Positions 48,501 to 55,865 of a DNA stretch of 64,000 nucleotides are shown piece after piece; the first letter of the stretch is position 1, and every line of letters starts with the position of its first letter. The stretch comes from Ideonella alba (lineage in GTDB: Bacteria; Pseudomonadota; Gammaproteobacteria; Burkholderiales; Burkholderiaceae_C). The stretch is from positions 124,001 to 188,000 of the forward strand of contig NZ_JAGQDF010000013.1 in the NCBI RefSeq assembly GCF_018069875.1. Reading direction: 5' to 3'. A program made the position numbers and the translations under genes. Below the pieces are notes generated by a model. That model was given only the letters and a program-made list of their open reading frames with translations. It had not been told where the DNA came from and ran no database searches.

Positions 48501-48640
48501 ACCTGGATGATGGGCGTGTTGTAGCTGGGCAGGGCCGCCACCGGGATCTTCGTCAGCGCCAGTGCCCCGGCCACCACCACGGCCAGGTTCAGCAGCACCG
48601 TCATCACCGGACGGCGGATGAAATGCTCGGCAATGTTCAT
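45554..48640 (-). CDS. RND multidrug efflux permease (HAE1/MdtBC-like)
   Basis: This 1028-residue inner-membrane pump starts MNIAEHFIRRPVMTVLLNLA. It has duplicated six-helix halves and large periplasmic loops. Motifs include GLVVDDAIVMLENIVRHVED (TM4 proton relay Asp-Asp), the LTLVPMLCSRFL loop and the C-terminal VKKNAIMMIDFALDAQ with the partner Lys. The sequence is closest by eye to the MdtB/MdtC/MuxB group. It overlaps the upstream membrane-fusion-protein gene by 4 bp. No outer-membrane channel gene is in the operon, so it would use a TolC-type protein encoded elsewhere. Confidence 0.96.
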   Translation of the reverse strand: MNIAEHFIRRPVMTVLLNLAVVVAGALALTKIPVAALPSYNTPIIQVNATLPGAAPETMASSVALPLEKQFSTIAGLSVISSTNTLGSSSLTLEFDAARDIDAAAVDVQAALFRAQRQLPAEMTTPPSYRKVNPADAPVLLVALTSPSLDTAELNDYAENLIAPSLSTIDGVAQVFIFGQRRYAVRIKVRPEALAERNVTLDELRTVLASANANTPVGVLEGPRQTLTVQANRQLSSAREWGQVIVAARNGAPVRLRDVAEVQDSVESVKTYAALNGEPSITLAVQRQPNANTVQVVDKVRAMLPRFAAQLPASVQMTPVNDRSLSIREALHDVNLTLALTVVLVVLVIFLFLRRAAATLIPTLSLPVSLIGAISLLYAGGYSLDNISLLGITLAVGLVVDDAIVMLENIVRHVEDGMAPFEAAIRGAREMSFTIVSISVSLVAVLIPIFFMPGVIGLLFHEFAVVVGLAILVSAGVSLTLVPMLCSRFLRHHEPEEEGRLGRVFEAGFSAFQAAYGRSLDWALAHRALIGLLALGSLGLSIWLAVSSPKGFFPEEDIGQIQVTTEAAEDISFEAMVKLHTRAADIFRADPAIAAVSAFTGGSGGNQQNTGRMFIVLKPRAERPPMAQVVERLRQKTRAVPGLAVYMRPVQNLQLGGRQSKSRYQYTLQSVSADALGEWSGKLQEKLRADPIFRDVTSDSQNRGLQATLAIDRDKAALLGVQIAELRSALYSAFGERQVSTIYGASNSFQVIMEAADADRQFEDAFNKIYLRSRTGALVPLSGFATVQRTLGPTAVNHQGQLQAVTISFNLAPDAPLGEATKRISAYSAELRLPPTIIASYGGDAAVFQDSQGGQLVLIIAALAVIYVLLGVLYESYIHPLTILAGLPSAAVGALLALWAFGHDLTLIATIGILMLIGIVKKNAIMMIDFALDAQRHQGLPPEQAIRQACLLRLRPIMMTTLAAFMGALPIALGLGAGAELRQPLGLAVCGGLLISQAVTLYITPVIYLALDRWAGQGPILDPVAQPR

Positions 48641-49860
48641 GCAGAAGCCCTGGACGCCGCAGCCGATGCCGCCCCCGACGCGGCCTTCGCCGGCCCCGCC
48701 GGCGCCTCGCGCACCAGGCCGCCCGGCCGCAGGTTCTGCTTGCCTTCGACCACCACCCGCTCACCCGGCTGGACGCCCTCGACCACCGCCCACTCGCCGC
48801 TGCTGTAGCGCAGCTGCACCGGCCGCAACTCGGCCGCCATGTCGGCGCCCACCACATAGACCAGGCGCTCCTGGCCGCGCTGCACCAGCGCCACCACTGG
48901 CAGCACCGCAGCGTCCTTGATCGTGCGCAGCGTCAGCTTCACGGTCACATACTGGCCGGGCCACAGCAGCTGCTTGGGGTTGGCCAGCGCGCCCTTGACG
49001 CGGATGCTGCCGGTGGAGGTGTCCACCGCGTTGTCGATCACGCTGACCGTGCCCTCCAGCGCCTCGCGCGGCGCGGCGTTCGGGCCGCGGCCGCCGCCCG
49101 CCGCGGGCAGCAGCACCTGCAGCTTTGCGCCCTGGGCGCCGCGGCCCTCGTCGCCGCCGCGCAGCAGCGCGCCCAGCTGGGCTTCGGGCAGGGTGAAGCT
49201 CACACCGATCGGGTCGATCTGGGCGATCGTGGCCAGCGCGGTGGCGCCGGTGGGCGAGACCAGGCTGCCCGGGTAGACGTTGACCAGGCCAATGCGGCCA
49301 CTCAGCGGCGCGCGCAGCGTGGCGTAGCTCACCGCCACCTCACCGGCCTTGACGGCGGCCTGGTCGGCCACCACCGCGGCACGCTGCGCCTCGAGGTTGG
49401 CCTGCACGGTGTCGGCCGCGCCCTGCGAGATGAAGTTCTGCGCCCGCAGCTCCTGCGCGCGCTTCCACTGCCGCTCCAGGTCGGCCAGCGTCGCCTGGTC
49501 GCGCGCCAGCTGGGCGCGGGCCTTGTCCAGGTTGGCCTGTTCGGTGCGGTCGTCAAAGCGGAACAGCAGCTCGCCCTGGCGCACCATCTGGCCTTCCTTG
49601 ACCACCACCTGGCGCACCGTGCTGCTGATCTGCGGCCGCAGCTCCACGGTGTTGAGCGGCACCACGGTGCCGGCGGCCTCCACGCTGACCGGCATGTCGC
49701 GCCGCTGCACCGTGGCCAGCGAGACCACCTGCGCCGGCTTCGGCGCCGACGCGGCCGGCTCGGCCGCGGCCGGCCCGGCGGCCTGGCCGCGCCACCAGGC
49801 GCCAGCCGCCACGGCAGCGGCCACGGCCGCCAGGATCAGGACAAGTGAAGACTTCTTCAT
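48637..49860 (-). CDS. RND efflux periplasmic adaptor (membrane fusion protein)
   Basis: This 407-residue adaptor has an N-terminal membrane anchor (LVLILAAVAAAVAAGAWW). The lipoyl/hairpin region contains VELRPQISSTVRQVVVKEGQ and LDKARAQLARDQATLADLER, and the beta-barrel contains LRAPLSGRIGLVNVYPGSLV. The membrane-proximal domain ends GERVVVEGKQNLRPGGLV, followed by an Ala-rich tail. It joins the RND pump to the outer-membrane channel. It starts 7 bp after marR and overlaps the pump gene (ATGA). Confidence 0.95.
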   Translation of the reverse strand: MKKSSLVLILAAVAAAVAAGAWWRGQAAGPAAAEPAASAPKPAQVVSLATVQRRDMPVSVEAAGTVVPLNTVELRPQISSTVRQVVVKEGQMVRQGELLFRFDDRTEQANLDKARAQLARDQATLADLERQWKRAQELRAQNFISQGAADTVQANLEAQRAAVVADQAAVKAGEVAVSYATLRAPLSGRIGLVNVYPGSLVSPTGATALATIAQIDPIGVSFTLPEAQLGALLRGGDEGRGAQGAKLQVLLPAAGGGRGPNAAPREALEGTVSVIDNAVDTSTGSIRVKGALANPKQLLWPGQYVTVKLTLRTIKDAAVLPVVALVQRGQERLVYVVGADMAAELRPVQLRYSSGEWAVVEGVQPGERVVVEGKQNLRPGGLVREAPAGPAKAASGAASAAASRASA

Positions 49861-49867
49861 GAGCCAC

Positions 49868-50335
49868 TCAGGAACGGGAGATCAGGGCCCCCGCCAGCGC
49901 CTGCAGCGCCTGCGGGGTGGTGTGCAACTGGGCCGCCGGCAGCCGCGACAGCCGCTCGGCAAAGCCGGCCGCGGTGCGCGACCAGGCGGCGTCCACGATG
50001 CGCCGGCCCTCGGCGCTGAGCCGGATCAGCCGCCGGCGGCGGTCATGGGGGTCGGCGTGCACGCGCAGCAGGCCGCGCTCGGCCAGCGCCGCCACCGCTG
50101 CCGACGCGGTGGGCAGCGTCACGCCCAGGTGCGTGGCCAGGGCGCCGACAGTGCCACCCGGCTCGCGCTGGGCGAACAGCAGCGCGCGGAACTGCGGCAC
50201 GCTCAGACCCTCGGGCGCGGCCTGGCGCATCGCGCTGCGGATCTCGCGCATCAGCAGGGGCACGTGGGCCAGCACGGCCTGCGCGCAGACCTCGGCGGGG
50301 TCGGGGTGGGGGACGGGCTTCAGCGCGGCAGACAC
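49868..50335 (-). CDS. MarR-family transcriptional regulator
   Basis: This 155-residue protein has a winged helix typical of MarR: GLSVPQFRALLFAQREPGGT, VGALATHLGVTLPTASAAVA as recognition region, and LLRVHADPHDRRRRLIRLSA, the D-x-R-R wing. It is the first gene of the marR-adaptor-pump operon and probably represses it until a toxic ligand binds. It starts with GTG. An inverted repeat ends 3 bp before the start codon. Confidence 0.94.
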   Translation of the reverse strand: MSAALKPVPHPDPAEVCAQAVLAHVPLLMREIRSAMRQAAPEGLSVPQFRALLFAQREPGGTVGALATHLGVTLPTASAAVAALAERGLLRVHADPHDRRRRLIRLSAEGRRIVDAAWSRTAAGFAERLSRLPAAQLHTTPQALQALAGALISRS

Positions 50336-50337
50336 TT

Positions 50338-50358
50338 CGGAAATCTAACAAATTTCCG
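50338..50358. promoter_or_regulatory. Inverted repeat at the marR start, probable operator
   Basis: CGGAAAT-N7-ATTTCCG is a perfect dyad directly upstream of the marR GTG, in the 63-bp gap to the DUF3237 gene. MarR proteins commonly autoregulate through such palindromes. Here it would cover the promoter or ribosome-site region. Confidence 0.6.
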
Positions 50359-50398
50359 CCGCCCGCCGAACCGGGAAGGCCCGCGCTTCAGCCAGGGT

Positions 50399-50875
50399 TC
50401 AGGTGATGCGGTGGAAGTCCAGCCGCACCGCGCGCGCCTGCCGCTCACCCACCGCCAGCGCCAGGCAGCGGTTCAGGTGCGCCCAGGCTGGCGCGCCGGT
50501 GGTGAAGCGCACCAGGGTGCGGAAGAAGTACTCGCTGGCCGCCACCGGCTCACCGCGCGCCAGCCGCGCCATCAACTCGGCGGGGCCGTGGCGCAGGCCG
50601 TCGCTCTGCACCTCGACCAGTGCGCCGTCGGGCGTGCGGATCACGTAATGCGCGGCAATCTCCAGCACGCCATCGGCACGCAGCACCTGCCAGTCGACGC
50701 CGCCGGGCAGGATCTCGCCGCTCAGCTCTGGGCCTTCCACCGTGCCGCCCAGCAGCGGCACGTAGCGCCGCTCGCCATGCTTGGCCGGGCCGCCCAGGCT
50801 GACCAGCGCGCCCACCTCGCAGACCACGCGGCACATCGGTTGCAGGGCGGGCGGCGGGCTGAAGGTGTCGGTCAT
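50399..50875 (-). CDS. DUF3237 family protein
   Basis: This 158-residue protein has MCRVVCEVGALVSLGGPAKH, GERRYVPLLGGTVEGPELSG, GVDWQVLRADGVLEIAAHYV and EYFFRTLVRFTTGAP, the complete DUF3237 pattern. The family is a small beta-barrel of unknown function, often near catabolic genes. It lies 63 bp upstream of marR on the same strand and could be part of its transcript or independent. Confidence 0.9.
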   Translation of the reverse strand: MTDTFSPPPALQPMCRVVCEVGALVSLGGPAKHGERRYVPLLGGTVEGPELSGEILPGGVDWQVLRADGVLEIAAHYVIRTPDGALVEVQSDGLRHGPAELMARLARGEPVAASEYFFRTLVRFTTGAPAWAHLNRCLALAVGERQARAVRLDFHRIT

Positions 50876-51007
50876 GGCGGGGCGTTCGGGTCAGTCGGGA
50901 TGGACAGGCGGCGTGGCCGGTTGATCATCTTGCGCCAGCCTCGGGCACTTGCCCAGCCATCCGCCGTCATCCCAGAGGATGACCGCTCCACCCGACCGAC
51001 CCCGCCG

Positions 51008-51796
51008 ATGAACGCCTGGGCCCTGCCCCTTGCCGATGCCCAACCCGCCTGGTCGCGCGCCCTGCCCGCGGTGGTGCAGGCCGTGGGCGCGCCGGACTTC
51101 GACACCCGGGTGCTGCAGGCGCTGGACGAGGCGGCGCTGGGCGTGGGCTCGTGGTCGGTCTACCAGGTGTGGCGCGACCGCCCGCCGCAGCTGCACCTCT
51201 CGGGCAGCCGGGGCGTGGCCGACACCACGCGCGACTGCTTCGCCGCCTACCGCGACGCCGGCCTGTACCGCCGCGACAGCAGCTTCGACGCCGTGCGCCC
51301 CGGCCATGCCGCGGTGCTGCGCATGCACGCCGACGAGGCCCCCAGCCACGACCACCGCCAGGCCATCTACCTGCGCCACGGCGTGCTGGAGCGGCTGTCG
51401 GTGGTGCAGCGGGGCGATGACGGCGCGGTGTTCGCCGTCAATGTCTACCGCCATGCCCACCAGGGCCGCTTTGGCGACGGCGAGCTGGCCGGCTTCGCCC
51501 AGCTGGCGCCGGTGCTGCTGGCCGGCGTGCAGCGCCACCTGGCGCTGCGCCAGCCGGCGCCCGACCTGCGCGCTGCGCTGAAGGCGCGCTGCGCGGCGCT
51601 GACCGAGCGTGAACTGGACGTGTGCGAGCGGCTGCTGCGCGGCTGGAGCTTCGACGGCATCGCCGCCGACCTGGGCCTGAGCGTGGCCACCGCCAAGACC
51701 TACCGCGCCCGCGCCTTCACCCGCCTGGGCCTGCACTTCAAGAGCGAGCTCTTCGCCGCCTTCCTGCCGGGGGGCGACTGTCCTCCTCAGGGATGA
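51008..51796 (+). CDS. LuxR-type helix-turn-helix transcriptional regulator
   Basis: This 262-residue protein has an N-terminal sensor region (about 1-185) without the autoinducer-pocket pattern; it is Trp/Asp/Arg-rich (VGSWSVYQVWRDRPPQLHLS, YRDAGLYRRDSSFDAVRPGH). The C-terminal LuxR helix-turn-helix reads LTERELDVCERLLRGWSFDG, IAADLGLSVATAKTYRARAF. The ATG at 51008 is chosen because upstream frame content is antisense shadow. It is 66 bp upstream of a Bug-type binding protein and may control it. Confidence 0.9.
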   Translation: MNAWALPLADAQPAWSRALPAVVQAVGAPDFDTRVLQALDEAALGVGSWSVYQVWRDRPPQLHLSGSRGVADTTRDCFAAYRDAGLYRRDSSFDAVRPGHAAVLRMHADEAPSHDHRQAIYLRHGVLERLSVVQRGDDGAVFAVNVYRHAHQGRFGDGELAGFAQLAPVLLAGVQRHLALRQPAPDLRAALKARCAALTERELDVCERLLRGWSFDGIAADLGLSVATAKTYRARAFTRLGLHFKSELFAAFLPGGDCPPQG

Positions 51797-51862
51797 CAGG
51801 CGGCGGCAGCGCCCGGCGGCACACTGCCGGCCTGCTGCCTTGATACCCCCCAGGAGACCGCC

Positions 51863-52834
51863 ATGAGCACCCGCCGCCACGCCCTGACCGTCCTTGCCAG
51901 CCCCTGGCTGCTGGCCGGCGCCGCCCCCGCGATGGCCCAGGGCGGTGCGCCGCTGAAGCTGGTGGTGGGCTTCCCGCCCGGCTCCGGCCCCGACGTGGTG
52001 GCGCGCCAGCTGGGCCAGAAGCTGGGCGAGCTGATGAAGCAGCAGGTGGTGATCGACAACCGCGCCGGCGCCGGCGGCCAGATCGCCGCCCAGGCGGTGG
52101 CCCGCTCGCCGGCCGATGGCACGACGATGCTGCTGGGCGAGGTGGGCTCGATCAGCATCTCGCCCGCCGCCTACCGCAAGCTGCCCTACGACCCCGCCAA
52201 GGACTTCGTGGCCGTGGCCGAGGTGGTGCGCTCCGACTTCGTGCTGGTGGTGCCCGCCACCTCGCCGGCCAAGACGGTGGCCGAGTTCGTCGCCGCCGCC
52301 AAGGCGCAGAAGGACCGCGTCAATTTCGGCACCTTCGGCGCCGGCACGCCGGGCCACTTCGGTGCCGAGGTTTTCGGCAGCCTGGCCGGCTTCGCGGTCG
52401 AGCCCATCCACTACCGCGCCACCGGCGACGCCGTCACCGCCATCATCGCCGGCGATGTGATGGGCGCCTTCGTCTCCACCGCGCTGGCGCTGGCCCAGGT
52501 CAAGGGCGGCAAGATGCGCGCGCTGGCCACCACCGCGCCGCAGCGCTCCGCCCTGCTGCCCGACGTGCCCACCTTCACCGAAGCCGGCTACCCCAAGGCC
52601 GACTTCTCCGCCTGGTTCGCGCTGCTGCTGCCCACCGGCACGCCCACCGCCGCCGTGGACGCGCTGAGCCAGCAGGCCGTGGCCGCCCTGCAAAGCCCCG
52701 ACCTGCGCCAGAAGCTGCAGGAGGCCGGCTTCAGCATCGTCGGCACCGGGCGCGCCGAGACCGAGCGCATGCTCAAGGCCGAGGCGGCGCGCTGGGCGGC
52801 GGTGGTCAAGACTTCGGGGTTCCAGGGCGACTGA
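51863..52834 (+). CDS. Bug-family substrate-binding protein
   Basis: This 323-residue protein has a signal peptide (ALTVLASPWLLAGAAPAMA). The Bug fold shows LKLVVGFPPGSGPDVVARQL (ligand loop), VVIDNRAGAGGQIAAQAVAR, FGTFGAGTPGHFGAEVFGSL and PDVPTFTEAGYPKADFSAWF. The ligand is probably a carboxylate but cannot be named. It has no transporter membrane genes nearby, the usual situation for the expanded Bug families of Burkholderiales. Confidence 0.95.
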   Translation: MSTRRHALTVLASPWLLAGAAPAMAQGGAPLKLVVGFPPGSGPDVVARQLGQKLGELMKQQVVIDNRAGAGGQIAAQAVARSPADGTTMLLGEVGSISISPAAYRKLPYDPAKDFVAVAEVVRSDFVLVVPATSPAKTVAEFVAAAKAQKDRVNFGTFGAGTPGHFGAEVFGSLAGFAVEPIHYRATGDAVTAIIAGDVMGAFVSTALALAQVKGGKMRALATTAPQRSALLPDVPTFTEAGYPKADFSAWFALLLPTGTPTAAVDALSQQAVAALQSPDLRQKLQEAGFSIVGTGRAETERMLKAEAARWAAVVKTSGFQGD

Positions 52835-52910
52835 GGGCCCGCCGCGCCGCCGCCGTGGCGCCGGTCTGACACCGCGCGCTTGAGACCGTGGGGGATGCCC
52901 ACAAATCCCG

Positions 52911-52948
52911 GGTTGACATTGCCGAAGAAGACTTAGAATTTGTCAACC
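52911..52948 (+). promoter_or_regulatory. Promoter and flanking operator of the XRE-ImmA gene
   Basis: TTGACA at 52913 is followed by an AT-rich TAGAAT/GAATTT -10-like region. GGTTGACA (52911-52918) and TGTCAACC (52941-52948) are perfect inverted repeats that bracket the promoter. This fits autorepression by the XRE domain encoded 13 bp downstream. A strong AAGGAGG ribosome site follows at about 52949. Confidence 0.65.
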
Positions 52949-52960
52949 AAGGAGGGCACG

Positions 52961-54034
52961 ATGATTCACGACCGAATCCGCCGTGCGCGCTTGCTGCGAG
53001 GGCTGAGCCTGGAAGCGCTGTCTCAGCGCCTGGGCGACATCAGCAAGCAGGCCCTCAGCAAGTACGAACAGGGCGGCCCGCCGCCCAATTCCACCCGACT
53101 GCTGCAGCTGGCCAAGGCGCTGTCCGTCAAGCCCGAGTACTTCTTCCGTGCTGACGGCGTGCAGCTGGCCGCGCTGGAGTTTCGCAAGCTGGCCCGCATG
53201 CCGCAAAAGCGCCAGACCCAGATTGGCGAGCTGATGCGCGACCACCTGGAGCGCTACGTCAGCCTGGAGCGCTGCTTTGACCTGGGCGACGCGCCGCAGG
53301 CGCCGCTGCAGCTCCCGCGCACCTTGGCCGTGGGCAGTGTCGAACAGGCCGAGTCGGCCGCCGAGCGGCTGCGTGCGCAGTGGGCCATTGGCGGCGACGC
53401 CATCGCCCACCTGGCTGAGTTGCTGGAAGAGCACGGCATCAAGGTGGCGCTGCTGGACGACCACGACGGCTTTGACGGTGCCTGCGCCGCCACCCACGAC
53501 GAGCAGCACATGCTGATTGCGCTCAACGGCAGCCGCCCGGGCGAGCGCATCCGCTTCACCGCCGCGCACGAGCTGGGCCACTGGGTGATGGCCCTGCCCG
53601 CCGACATGCCCGAGAAGGACAAGGAAAGCTGCTGCCACCGCTTTGCCGGTGCCTTCCTGTACCCGGCCGATCGCGTGCGGGCCGACTTTGGCCACCACAC
53701 CCGCTCGCGCGTGCTGGCGGCCGAGCTGCTGAATGCCAAGCGCCGCTACGGCGTGTCGATGGCGGTGGCCCTGCGCCGCTTGAAGGACCTGGGCCTGATC
53801 ACCGATGCGGGCTACACCGGCATGAACATGCAGTTCTCGGCCAACGGCTGGCGCAAGGCGGAGCCCGAGCCCCTATGGCCCGAGCAGCCGCGCCGCTTTG
53901 AATCCCTGGTCTACCGCGCCCTGGCCGAAGACCTGATCAGCCTGCCTCGCGCGGCCGAGTTGCTGCAGCGTGCGGTGTCAGAGTTGGACCCGGGCCTGGC
54001 CCGTTTCAGCAAGCCTTCGGGACGGCTTGGATAG
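52961..54034 (+). CDS. XRE-family regulator with ImmA/IrrE metallopeptidase domain
   Basis: This 357-residue protein has an N-terminal XRE helix-turn-helix (about 5-60: [36 protein letters not shown]). The ImmA/IrrE peptidase domain has HELGH (His203, Glu204, His207) in [16 protein letters not shown], then [12 protein letters not shown] and [20 protein letters not shown]. Such proteins cleave or control repressors of mobile elements and stress genes. The ATG at 52961 has AAGGAGG; an upstream TTG lies in the operator. It is convergent with the type I restriction operon and likely marks the edge of an acquired defence block. Confidence 0.92.
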   Translation: MIHDRIRRARLLRGLSLEALSQRLGDISKQALSKYEQGGPPPNSTRLLQLAKALSVKPEYFFRADGVQLAALEFRKLARMPQKRQTQIGELMRDHLERYVSLERCFDLGDAPQAPLQLPRTLAVGSVEQAESAAERLRAQWAIGGDAIAHLAELLEEHGIKVALLDDHDGFDGACAATHDEQHMLIALNGSRPGERIRFTAAHELGHWVMALPADMPEKDKESCCHRFAGAFLYPADRVRADFGHHTRSRVLAAELLNAKRRYGVSMAVALRRLKDLGLITDAGYTGMNMQFSANGWRKAEPEPLWPEQPRRFESLVYRALAEDLISLPRAAELLQRAVSELDPGLARFSKPSGRLG

Positions 54035-54040
54035 CGCCTT

Positions 54041-54140
54041 GTCTAGAAAATCTTGACGGGCTAGATCTAGAAATGAATCAAATCAATCACTTAGACCGGA
54101 TCCGCCCAAGCAGTCCAAGTCTGGCCGGACTGATCTAGAC
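54041..54140. repeat. CTAG-rich inverted repeats between convergent genes
   Basis: The 100-bp gap is AT-richer than its surroundings and holds four CTAG motifs. GTCTAGA (54041-54047) and TCTAGAC (54134-54140) form an inverted pair, the latter overlapping the TAG stop of the AlbA_2 gene. CTAGATCTAG (54061-54070) is a perfect palindrome. CTAG is normally rare in proteobacterial DNA. The structure could be a shared 3' end, a protein site or an insertion scar. Confidence 0.5.
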
Positions 54141-55865
54141 AGCCGACTCCGGGCCGGTGCCCAGTCGCCAGTCGCCTTGCCCACGGGGGCCATGCCGGTG
54201 CACCAGTCCCGCCAGGCGCATAGCCTGGAGCAGGTTCTTGACCTTGTTGGCCTTTTGCGTGGGGCTGAGCACATCCGGCAGTTTGGCCAGCAACAGCGCG
54301 TCCAGGTCGCTGCGGGTCGCGTGGCCATAGCGCCGCAGGTAGTCCACCACCAGGCGCTGGTAGTAGCCGTCATCCAGCCCGCGGTTGTGGATATAGCGGG
54401 CTTTCTGCCCGGCCACTTCGGCCACCTTGGCTGAGATGAAGTGGCGAGGCGCACGGCCTTCGATCAGGCCCAACTCGCGCAGCGCCCGCGCCTGGTCGGG
54501 CGCCAGGCTGCGCCCTTTCTGCACGCGGTCCAGCAACAGCACCTGGCCCAGGTTCAAGTCGCTGCGCGCCATCAGCGCGCGGGCAAAGTTGACGTCCAGC
54601 ACCTGACCCTGCAAGGTCAGCTCCACCCGTGGCAGCCCCTGGGGCGTGGTGTCGAACAGGTAGTCCGGTAAGGGGAACAGGCGCTGCCGCTGCGTGGTGA
54701 ACATGCGCCGGATGCCACTGCCGGCCTGGTCGATCATGCGCAGCCGGATCATGCCGTCGATCAGCCACTGGTTGCGGTAATGCTCTGGCGGCGACTGGTG
54801 CTCCAGCATCCACTCCACGCTTTCGGGGATGAACTGGCCCAGGTTGCTCAGCACCAGCCGGTCAGGGTGTTCCACCAGGTTGATCTTGCCGCCCAGGGCG
54901 TAGTCCTGGTGGGCTACTGCGTTGTGCAGCGCCTCCCGCATCACCCAACTGTCGTAGCGCGGAACCGGGGTCGGGAACAGCGTGCCATCAGGCATGTGGT
55001 CCAGCGTCAGGTTGCGCACGCGGGCAAAGGCCTTCTCGGTCGCCAGCAGGAAGGGCGGGCCAAAGTGCTGAGAGGTCAGCGTGGCGTTGCTTGCATCCCG
55101 CGGGATCCAGCTGATCTTGGCGTCGGCGGGCGACAGGAAGTGGGCCGCTTCGTCCCGCCCCAGGAGCAGCAGGGCCGCGCGCGTGATGCGCCCCTGCTTG
55201 GTGATGCGGGCCTTGTTCAGCAGGGTTTCGTCGCTCCAGCCCTCTGTCTCAGCGCGGATGGCCTCGTGGCGGTCGGCGTCGGGCTCGCTGCGCAGCCGGT
55301 ACTCGGCGAAGCGCTGCCGCGCGGCGGCCAGGGCCTCGGGATCTAAGTCGTCCAGCGTGGCCTCGGGCACCACCACGCCGGACCAGTCCTCCTTCACCCC
55401 AAGGCGAGCCCACAGGCGAGCCTCCTTGTCCGGGTGCTCGCCCAGCCGCGTCTTGTGACTGTCCACGCGGATGTAGCGCACCTGCTGGAAGGCGACCGGC
55501 GCGCTGCGGGCTGGGTGGATCTCCAACATCACCACCCTGCCCTGCGGATGGGCCACCTCATGGAACTGGAAGTCGGCCCGAGGCTGGGTCATCTGCTGCA
55601 GCCACATCACCAGGGACTGGTTGCCGCCCACCTTGGCGCCCAAGGGATCAAAGCTGGTCCCCGTGACCGCATGCGAGCCGTCGGCCACCCCCCACAACAG
55701 CCAAGCCCGCTCATGCCCTTCGAGCGCAGCCGCGTTGGCCAGCGCCGACAGGTACTGCCCGATCTCGTCCTTGTCCGCCAGGTTGGATTTGAACTCCACC
55801 GTGCACTGCTCGCGCGGCAGGCTCAGCAACCGTGCCAGGGTGTCGAGCAGGGCGGGGGTGATCAT
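54135..55865 (-). CDS. AlbA_2 (Schlafen-like) and GHKL ATPase domain protein, linked to type I restriction genes
   Basis: This 576-residue protein has an N-terminal AlbA_2 domain (about 5-130: VEFKSNLADKDEIGQYLSAL, ANAAALEG, WLLWGVADG). A C-terminal HATPase_c_4-like domain follows (about 310-420: SWVMREALHNAVAHQDYALG, PDRLVLSNLGQF). The protein ends in winged-helix-like segments. Such proteins are called ATP-dependent helicase-like or transcriptional regulators and are frequent in defence loci. Its ATG overlaps the hsdS stop (ATGA), so it is translated with the restriction system. Its role there is unknown. Confidence 0.9.
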   Translation of the reverse strand: MITPALLDTLARLLSLPREQCTVEFKSNLADKDEIGQYLSALANAAALEGHERAWLLWGVADGSHAVTGTSFDPLGAKVGGNQSLVMWLQQMTQPRADFQFHEVAHPQGRVVMLEIHPARSAPVAFQQVRYIRVDSHKTRLGEHPDKEARLWARLGVKEDWSGVVVPEATLDDLDPEALAAARQRFAEYRLRSEPDADRHEAIRAETEGWSDETLLNKARITKQGRITRAALLLLGRDEAAHFLSPADAKISWIPRDASNATLTSQHFGPPFLLATEKAFARVRNLTLDHMPDGTLFPTPVPRYDSWVMREALHNAVAHQDYALGGKINLVEHPDRLVLSNLGQFIPESVEWMLEHQSPPEHYRNQWLIDGMIRLRMIDQAGSGIRRMFTTQRQRLFPLPDYLFDTTPQGLPRVELTLQGQVLDVNFARALMARSDLNLGQVLLLDRVQKGRSLAPDQARALRELGLIEGRAPRHFISAKVAEVAGQKARYIHNRGLDDGYYQRLVVDYLRRYGHATRSDLDALLLAKLPDVLSPTQKANKVKNLLQAMRLAGLVHRHGPRGQGDWRLGTGPESAV

